Shown one piece after another: positions 22,544-27,172 of a DNA stretch of 27,172 bases (its first letter is position 1; every line of letters begins with the position of its first letter). The notes beneath the pieces were generated by a model that worked only from the letters and a program-made list of their open reading frames with translations, was not told where the DNA came from and made no database searches. The position numbers were made by a program, and so were the translations under genes. Location: IMG/VR virus record IMGVR_UViG_3300047173_000016, positions 1-27,172 of that record; one strand, written 5' to 3'. The stretch comes from a virus.

Positions 22544-24243
22544 TACCATGGTCCTTTCGCCACCGTCAGCCGATAGACGCCGTTGCCGATGGTCACGAGT
22601 TCAATGTGCGCCTCCGAGCCCAGGATGCCGGCCAGAAATTTGCGCGGCTCGGGCACGCTGCCCAGCGCCCGGCCGATCGCCTCGACCGCCGCGACCTGCT
22701 GCTCTCCCGTGGGCCGCGGCGCCACGGCAGCATCGGGCTGGGCGTCGCCCCATACCATGACCGGCGACGGGTCTGGCTGGGCCGTGGCGGGCTCCTGGGC
22801 CACCGACGCCGTCGATGGCGGTGCTGCTGCCATAGCCGTCGCCTCTGCGGAGGCCTTGGCGGCCTGCGATTGGCGCCATTGCTCCTGCAGGCGCTCGCGT
22901 TCCACCTCGGCCCGGATTTCGGCCTCAATGCGGGCGCGCTCGGCCTCGGCTTTTTTCTGCGCCGCCGCCGCGTTCTCGGCCAGCCGCAGACGCACGACCG
23001 CCAGGCAATCGTCCGTGGGCTTTAAGACCAGCGCGCGCAGATCGGGGAACTGGTGCATCTCCCCTTGCGCCAGTTCCCGGATCTTGCGCAGATTGATCTG
23101 AGCGCGGTCGGCCGCCTCGTTGGCTGCGATTTTGACGCGCGCAAGTTCCTCGTCGACCGCGTCGCGCAGACTGGCGATCGTCCTCTTGCCCTTGACCGCG
23201 CCGGCAAAGTCGGCAGGGATGACGGGCAGGTAATCGCCGCCGATGCGCTCGCGCAGCAAAACTAGGTGATTTTCAAGCGCCGCCTTGCCGGCCTGGACGA
23301 TCTCGGCGCGGATCGTTTCCTTGCGCGCCTTCACGAGTTTTTCTATCACGAGCCGATTGGACCGGGCCAGCTCGCGGTAACTCGCCACCGTTCGCACCAT
23401 CTCATCGACGCCGGCCGTCTGCGCCAGCGCAGAGGATTCGGCAGCGGTGAGCGCCGATTCGGCCGCTTCCAGGGTCTTGATCGCCTGCTCGGCGTCGGCA
23501 AAATCCTGATCGGTGGACGGGCTCTTGTTGAGGTTATCAAGGAACGAACGCAGCTTGGCCCCGAATATGTCCAGATTGGACACGAGCGCGATCTTGCCGT
23601 CCACGCGGATCGACACCGCCGGCAACTGCGGCCGCTCGGAGGCCGCAGGCGCGGGCAATACCTCTATGTGCTGGTAGGCGGCCACATCACGGTCGAACTG
23701 ATCCCAGGCCGCCCGGAGGAGCCTTTGCTTGGCCTCGTCAGGGGTGTAGTGCAGGGTGATGGTGTTCTCCGGCGTGCCGTCTGACACCGTGAAATAGACC
23801 ACGCTGACGCCCGACACCATCGCCTGATGTTCCAGCTGCCAGGTGTACTCCTCGGGGATCTCGCCGCGCCGCGCCGATGCGAGCAGAGCCACGTTGGCGC
23901 TCTTGCACTCCCAGCACGCGCTCTCGTCCATCGTCATGCCGTCAAACGAAGCAAGGTAGACGCCATCGTCGTCGACCGCCGTGACCGGGTACAACTCGAC
24001 GCACAATTCATCTTCGACCAGCGGCCGGGCCATCGCCTCGATCTCGTGGCCCTTTTCCAGCACCTTCTCGCGCACGTACTGCGAAAATAAGTGCTCGTTG
24101 CCGATGGCCTTCATGCGCACGAGTTCGGACCGCGAGAGTTTTTTGCTGGCGCTCATGACAACCGTCGCCTCGCTCGCGCAGCGATACGATCCGCGCGCTG
24201 CCAACCATTCGGCGCTGCCCTGCTGGATGTCAAGGTACTTCAT
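22543..24243 (-). CDS. YqaJ-type exonuclease with long coiled-coil extension
   Basis: Phage recombination nuclease, 566 residues. The N-terminal 200 residues are a YqaJ/lambda-exonuclease fold: QGSAEWLAARGSYRCASEA, KGHEIEAMARP, then the catalytic set D101 (SFDGMTMDE), E112 and K114 (WECKSAN), and WQLEHQAMVSG. This family makes single-stranded tails at double-strand ends. The remaining 360 residues are not needed for nuclease function: helices and coiled coil (ETIRAEIVQAGKAALENHLVLLRERI, then a highly charged KAEAERARIEAEIRAEVERERLQEQW), an Ala/Pro linker, and a small end domain. The stop overlaps the next gene and the start overlaps the annealing protein gene by 4 bases. Confidence 0.88.
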   Translation of the reverse strand: MKYLDIQQGSAEWLAARGSYRCASEATVVMSASKKLSRSELVRMKAIGNEHLFSQYVREKVLEKGHEIEAMARPLVEDELCVELYPVTAVDDDGVYLASFDGMTMDESACWECKSANVALLASARRGEIPEEYTWQLEHQAMVSGVSVVYFTVSDGTPENTITLHYTPDEAKQRLLRAAWDQFDRDVAAYQHIEVLPAPAASERPQLPAVSIRVDGKIALVSNLDIFGAKLRSFLDNLNKSPSTDQDFADAEQAIKTLEAAESALTAAESSALAQTAGVDEMVRTVASYRELARSNRLVIEKLVKARKETIRAEIVQAGKAALENHLVLLRERIGGDYLPVIPADFAGAVKGKRTIASLRDAVDEELARVKIAANEAADRAQINLRKIRELAQGEMHQFPDLRALVLKPTDDCLAVVRLRLAENAAAAQKKAEAERARIEAEIRAEVERERLQEQWRQSQAAKASAEATAMAAAPPSTASVAQEPATAQPDPSPVMVWGDAQPDAAVAPRPTGEQQVAAVEAIGRALGSVPEPRKFLAGILGSEAHIELVTIGNGVYRLTVAKGPW

Positions 24244-25337
24244 GCAGCACCTGCGTCCTGCTCGGCCAGTTTGCGGTCGGCCTCGCGGTGCGCGGCCAGG
24301 TCGTCGGTTTGGTCGGGCGCGGCGGGCTGCTCTGGCGCAGGCTTGCCTTCGCTCTTGACCAGGCCAAGGATCGCCGCGCGCTGCTCATCCGAAATCGCAT
24401 TGCGCGTGCCGATCATGGCGATGATCTGCTCGGGCGTTTTTTTTCCATCGGCGACCGCCTTGCGCCACGCCGGAAGATTCTTGTCAAATTGCTCCGGCGC
24501 GTAAGGCGGCAGGCTCGCGCGCTTCTCCGCAGTAGTGATCGGCGTCGCCTCGAGGGTCATGTCGAACCAATCGCCCGGGCCTGATATGCCGTCGCGCAGG
24601 GAGTTGTGGATCTTGCGCAGCTGCATGAGCAGGGCCGGCGTGATCGCGTCCAGATTGCGCTGCACGCGCGCCTCGATGTGTTTTTTCGTCACGCCAAAGC
24701 CGGCGAAGGCCTCGACCATGCGTGCGAGCGAATCGGGCGTGACCTCCGCCTTGGCCTTGAGCGTCACATCGCACTGGGCCAGCGCCGCGTCGATCACGTC
24801 GCCGGGGATCAGCGCCAGGATGCAGGCACGCAGCCGGCGCGCGGCTTGATTGGCGCAAAGCTCGTAGATATCGCGCTCATCGGTGAGTTTGTATCCGCCC
24901 TTTTTCGTGTCGCGCCAATGCCGGACGACGAAAGCTCGATGGGCGGGCGTGTTCGTTTCCAAGTCAACGGCCTCGGCCAGCACCTCGGAGTACGGGATGC
25001 CGTCGTGCCCGATCCCTCGGCTCGTCTCGCGCCAGCCGCAGCGGATGTTCCCCCAGGCCTGCGCGATGGCCTCTGCGAGGCGGATCGAGGGGCCCTGGAT
25101 GTCGGAGCCGCCACGCGCGTATGCGTAGGTGGCGGCGTCGGCCAGCCCGGGCCTGGTGCACGCCTGAAGTATGCGGTCCACGGATTTACGCTCGTCGCGT
25201 GGAAATCGCTTTGCGATCACATAGGCCGCCTGTACCTCGGCCGCGGCGCGCGTCTGCTCGACCTGCGCACCGGATGCGAGTTCGGTCGCGTGCTGCGTGC
25301 CGAACGGATTGAGCGCCGTGCTCACTTGGTTTTCCAT
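24240..25337 (-). CDS. Candidate single-strand annealing protein
   Basis: A 365-residue protein directly upstream of and overlapping the YqaJ exonuclease gene, the usual place of a phage annealing partner. It includes AAYVIAKRFPRDERKSVDRILQACTRPGLADAATYAYARGGSDIQGPSIRLAEAIAQAWGNI, a strand-rich middle (AEAVDLETNTPAHRAFVVRHWRDTKKGGYKLTDERDIYELCANQAARRLRACILALIPGDVIDAAL) and a Pro-rich tail. I have seen this sequence type in phages beside exonucleases; I cannot assign it to RecT, Erf or another named fold from sequence alone. AAGGGGAG supports the ATG at 25337 over a neighbouring TTG. Confidence 0.65.
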   Translation of the reverse strand: MENQVSTALNPFGTQHATELASGAQVEQTRAAAEVQAAYVIAKRFPRDERKSVDRILQACTRPGLADAATYAYARGGSDIQGPSIRLAEAIAQAWGNIRCGWRETSRGIGHDGIPYSEVLAEAVDLETNTPAHRAFVVRHWRDTKKGGYKLTDERDIYELCANQAARRLRACILALIPGDVIDAALAQCDVTLKAKAEVTPDSLARMVEAFAGFGVTKKHIEARVQRNLDAITPALLMQLRKIHNSLRDGISGPGDWFDMTLEATPITTAEKRASLPPYAPEQFDKNLPAWRKAVADGKKTPEQIIAMIGTRNAISDEQRAAILGLVKSEGKPAPEQPAAPDQTDDLAAHREADRKLAEQDAGAA

Positions 25338-25364
25338 CAATGCTCCCCTTGGTTGAAGTGCGGT

Positions 25365-25643
25365 CTACGAATTGCGGATAGTTTCGATGATCTCGTCCAG
25401 GCTGCTGCGGTGCTTGTCAAGCGCGTGGCATTTGAGCCCGTGCGTGCCCGCGACCCCTTTGCGGCACAGCGGGCAGTAGATGCGAGGCGGGCCAGGTGCG
25501 GCGGTCTTTATGGCGTCGGAGGCAAAAGCCCTCAACTTGCAACCGTTGCAGATTCGGGTGAACCCGTCGCCCGGACCGATGTACTCCCCGCATTCGCAGC
25601 AAAAATCGCCATCGAGGATCGCCTGGGCCATATCCCCCATCAT
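25365..25643 (-). CDS. Small double zinc-finger protein
   Basis: A 92-residue protein with two Cys/His clusters. The first is FCCECGEYIGPGDGF with CNGC (C15, C16, C18, C32, C35), like a TraR/DksA-type ribbon. The second is CPLC with CHALDKH at 57-76, resembling a C2H2 finger. It may bind nucleic acid or RNA polymerase. The start overlaps the previous stop (ATGA); ATG codons two and five residues in are alternatives. Confidence 0.65.
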   Translation of the reverse strand: MMGDMAQAILDGDFCCECGEYIGPGDGFTRICNGCKLRAFASDAIKTAAPGPPRIYCPLCRKGVAGTHGLKCHALDKHRSSLDEIIETIRNS

Positions 25644-25861
25644 TGGCCCGCGGTCTGGCTGGCCTTGGCGGCCTTCATTGCCACGGCGACCGGATCTTCA
25701 ACGGTCTGCACGTCCAGCCCGATGCGGCGCATCAGATCGATGTCGGAGTTGGAAAAGGTTTTCATGCCGCCGAACTCGGCCAGCAGTTGCGCGGCCTCGT
25801 TGCCCGGGTAGATGCGCGGCGTTCCGTAGACGAGCCGGCTAAAAATCTGGACTGTAATCAT
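25640..25861 (-). CDS. Small unknown early protein
   Basis: A 73-residue protein: ITVQIFSRLVYGTPRIYPGNEAAQLLAEFGGMKTFSNSDIDLMRRIGLDVQTV, then an Ala/Lys helix. AGGAG precedes the ATG by 10 bases. The stop overlaps the zinc-finger gene. No family is recognised. Confidence 0.6.
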   Translation of the reverse strand: MITVQIFSRLVYGTPRIYPGNEAAQLLAEFGGMKTFSNSDIDLMRRIGLDVQTVEDPVAVAMKAAKASQTAGQ

Positions 25862-25899
25862 GAACGAGTGAACTCCTGCAAGTGGTGGGAAAGATCGGA

Positions 25900-26187
25900 T
25901 CAGCGCTGCACGTCGAAACGTTCGCGCTCATCGTCCGTATCGAATCGTCCTGGCGCCGAGCGCTGCGCGCGCGCCTCGCGCTGGTCAACGACCTGGGCCT
26001 GTATGACCGCATCGCCGCTGGCCGAGGCCATGCGCGCGATCACCATGTCGGCCGACAGGTCGGCAAGCTCGGCTTGCTCAAGGAGGAACCGCAAGATCGC
26101 CACGCCCCAGGCGTAATCCGAGCCCATGAGCGAGCGCAGATCCTCGGCCGTGGTAGCGCGGTGGTGGGGCCCTGTTTTCGTGGTCAT
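25900..26187 (-). CDS. Small early protein with MTTK start
   Basis: A 95-residue protein. It starts MTTKTGPHHRATTAEDL and continues with SDYAWGVAILRFLLEQAELADLSADMVIARMAS, a helix-rich acidic domain, and a charged C-terminus. AGGAG lies 8 bases before the ATG at 26187. It is the last of four neighbouring genes with an MTT-type leader. Confidence 0.65.
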   Translation of the reverse strand: MTTKTGPHHRATTAEDLRSLMGSDYAWGVAILRFLLEQAELADLSADMVIARMASASGDAVIQAQVVDQREARAQRSAPGRFDTDDERERFDVQR

Positions 26188-26197
26188 GGCAGCGCTC

Positions 26198-26491
26198 CTA
26201 GCGGGCACGGTGGGGCGGCGTGACGGTGGCGACGGCGTTGCGCGCTATGGTGGCAATGTCGGCGTGGCTGATTACCCCGGCGTCGCAAATAATGGCGATT
26301 CGGACAAGCTCGTCATACATGGTCGGGGCAGCTGCGATAAGGCGGGCATCTGCCGAGAGGCGATCATCGAGCCCTTTAATTCCAGAGCTAAAGCAGCGCG
26401 CAACTGTCCTGCCGCTGGCGTCAACGACCGAGCGACTAGAACGGTTCATGTGCCATTTCCACGGTCCAGGGGTGTGATTGGTGGTCATCAT
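26198..26491 (-). CDS. Small early protein with MTTNHTPGPW start
   Basis: A 97-residue protein. The N-terminus MMTTNHTPGPWKWHMNRSSRSVVDASGRTVARCF carries the HTPGPW motif and a VVDASGRxVA strand seen in many small phage accessory proteins. LSADARLIAAAPTMYDELVRIA follows, an AAAPxMYxxL pattern also common in that group. The start codons at 26491 or 26488 both overlap the previous stop. The function is unknown. Confidence 0.7.
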   Translation of the reverse strand: MMTTNHTPGPWKWHMNRSSRSVVDASGRTVARCFSSGIKGLDDRLSADARLIAAAPTMYDELVRIAIICDAGVISHADIATIARNAVATVTPPHRAR

Positions 26492-26697
26492 TCGCCCCCA
26501 TCCCTTGCCGCATCTTCCAAGCTGGTTACCAAGCCGTCGAAATCCTCACTGGGTCCAAGGATGCTCGCCAAGGCGTGAACGGTTGAGAGAGGAACATCGT
26601 TTTCTTCGGCCAGACAGCGCAGGTAATGCGCGCGGCTCTCATAGCCGTTTTCGGTGTAAATGGTCATGCTGATCGTTGGGGTGTGATTGGTGGTCAT
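26469..26697 (-). repeat. 20-bp direct repeat at two gene starts
   Basis: Bases 26469-26488 and 26678-26697 are identical for 20 bases, covering the first codons (MTTNHTP, ATG included) of two consecutive genes, 209 bp apart. The starts at 26953 and 26187 are diverged members of the same leader. The repeats could be sites of duplication or recombination. Confidence 0.75.
26488..26697 (-). CDS. Small early protein with MTTNHTP start
   Basis: A 69-residue protein: MTTNHTPTISMTIYTENGYESRAHYLRCLAEENDVPLSTVHALASILGPSEDFDGLV and an acidic tail. The segment from YESRAHYL to LASILG is helical and might form a small dimer. AAAGGAG at 6 bases makes 26697 the clear start. The first 20 bases of the gene are identical to those of the following gene. 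Confidence 0.7.
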   Translation of the reverse strand: MTTNHTPTISMTIYTENGYESRAHYLRCLAEENDVPLSTVHALASILGPSEDFDGLVTSLEDAARDGGE

Positions 26698-26698
26698 G

Positions 26699-26953
26699 TC
26701 ACTCTCCTTTGGCGCGGGCAATAGCGGCGCGTGCGATGTCCTGCATTAGCAAAGCACCGTTACTAAGCGCCGGGGTGCGAGTTATCTGTTCCAGCGCCGC
26801 AACCATTGCGTCATGGGCATTGATGGCTTCGCAGACTCGCTCGGCGAATTGCGGGGATGCGTCCAAAAGGAAGGCGTACCGCTGACCCATCGGGCCGACA
26901 AGTGCATCGCCGTCCATCTGAACGTGCGGCGTAGGGATTCGATTAGTGGTCAT
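26699..26953 (-). CDS. First gene of the leftward early operon, MTTN start
   Basis: An 84-residue protein: MTTNRIPTPHVQMDGDALVGPMGQRYAF, then LLDASPQFAERVCEAINAHDAMVAALEQITRTPA and an Ala-rich end. The helix with AINAHDAMVAALE is frequent in small phage proteins of the same type as the HTPGPW gene. AAGGA is 6 bases before the ATG. It is transcribed from the promoter at 26993-27022. Confidence 0.7.
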   Translation of the reverse strand: MTTNRIPTPHVQMDGDALVGPMGQRYAFLLDASPQFAERVCEAINAHDAMVAALEQITRTPALSNGALLMQDIARAAIARAKGE

Positions 26954-26971
26954 GTCATTCCTTGTTTGATG

Positions 26972-27010
26972 GTTGAAAACTGCGACGGACGAACCTTATC
27001 ACTTTTCAAC
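26972..27010. promoter_or_regulatory. Dyad flanking the -10 of the early promoter
   Basis: GTTGAAAA (26972-26979) and TTTTCAAC (27003-27010) are perfect 8-bp inverted arms separated by 23 bases, with the -10 element between them. Centre-to-centre distance is 31 bp, about three helical turns, which suits an operator bound by two dimers or a looped repressor. The sequence shows the dyad; the binding is inferred. Confidence 0.5.
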
Positions 27011-27022
27011 TCAAGGTGTCAA
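26993..27022 (-). promoter_or_regulatory. Leftward early promoter
   Basis: On the minus strand a perfect -35 TTGACA (27022-27017) is followed after 18 bases by TAAGGT (26998-26993), which keeps the three most conserved -10 positions. It lies about 40 bases before the first early gene. This is the only good sigma70-type promoter I see for the leftward genes. Confidence 0.65.
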
Positions 27023-27045
27023 GGGTTAAAGGAAATTTCAGTACG

Positions 27046-27172
27046 CGCTTGCCCGCTAGGGGCCTATCGCTTGCCCGCTAGGGGCCTATCGCTTGCCCGC
27101 TAGGGGCCTATCGCTTGCCCGCTAGGGGCCTATCGCTTGCCCGCTAGGGGCCTATCGCTTGCCCGCTAGGGG
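27046..27172. repeat. Tandem 22-bp repeats, iteron-like, cut by the window end
   Basis: Five perfect copies of a 22-bp unit and 17 bases of a sixth run to the window edge, with no spacers. Each unit begins CGCTTGCCCGCTAGG and ends GGCCTAT. It holds a GCCC/GGGC dyad with a 5-base centre and an overlapping TAGG/CCTA dyad. Period 22 puts copies two helical turns apart, on the same face of DNA. The block lies 23 bp beyond the -35 of the early promoter, next to an AT-rich stretch. An origin or operator cluster are the best guesses; an assembly artefact at a contig end is possible. Confidence 0.85.

Noticed and set aside
24606-25811. Long rightward open frame of 401 codons
   Set aside because: It lies antisense to the annealing and zinc-finger genes, has no ribosome site, and is a typical product of high-GC third positions on the other strand.
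27046-27172. CRISPR array
   Set aside because: The repeats are directly adjacent with no variable spacers, and no cas gene is near.
1-27172. Transfer RNA, insertion sequence or integrase attachment site
   Set aside because: I saw no cloverleaf-like sequence, transposase, inverted-repeat-bounded element or integrase gene in either strand.

Overview
The window is most of the genome of a tailed bacteriophage or prophage with a contractile tail (myovirus). Base composition is GC-rich, protein families are those of phages of Gram-negative bacteria, and nearly all genes abut or overlap. The composition and gene set suggest a phage of a high-GC betaproteobacterium such as Burkholderia or Ralstonia, but the sequence alone does not prove the host. 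Terminase, portal, integrase, repressor, primase and DNA polymerase genes are not present here.

Rightward late region (1-18150). The order is the classical virion assembly line: prohead protease/scaffold (DUF2213), a glycine/threonine-rich head decoration protein, the major capsid protein (DUF2184) followed by an intrinsic terminator, then the head-tail connector set (a small unknown protein, DUF4054, a gp10-like protein, an unknown protein, neck terminator). Next come tail sheath (DUF3383), tail tube (DUF3277), the tail assembly chaperone pair with a strong -1 frameshift signal, a short tape measure, the baseplate (Dit-like protein, plug, hub, gp138-type spike, gp25-like wedge, gpJ, DUF2612) and a short tail fibre. 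The lysis cassette follows: a small possibly membrane-associated protein, a glucosaminidase endolysin whose 3' end carries an in-frame, separately startable holin-like peptide, a small helical protein, and a permuted papain-like (NlpC/P60-type) hydrolase. Most stop and start codons overlap by 1-4 bases, so translation is coupled.

Leftward early region (26953 down to 18192). One promoter at about 26993-27022 could drive the whole cluster. It begins with small proteins, four of which start with the same MTT leader, continues through two small unknown or zinc-binding proteins, a candidate single-strand annealing protein, a YqaJ-type exonuclease with a long C-terminal extension, a Cys-rich protein and a KTSC-domain protein. 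A cassette of tiny membrane proteins follows, then a SNF2-like helicase overlapping a DNA methyltransferase, both less GC-rich than their neighbours, and two small proteins at the end. The exonuclease and annealing protein form a probable phage recombination pair.

Right edge (26954-27172). The early promoter has a dyad around its -10 element and lies next to an AT-rich stretch and a block of perfect 22-bp tandem repeats (five full copies plus one cut by the window end). This looks like an iteron-type origin or a multi-operator control region and is the most interesting unexplained element. Other notable points are the frameshift signal, the endolysin-holin nesting, a bacterial-Ig-like module shared by the decoration protein and baseplate J, and the 20-bp duplicated gene starts in the early operon.
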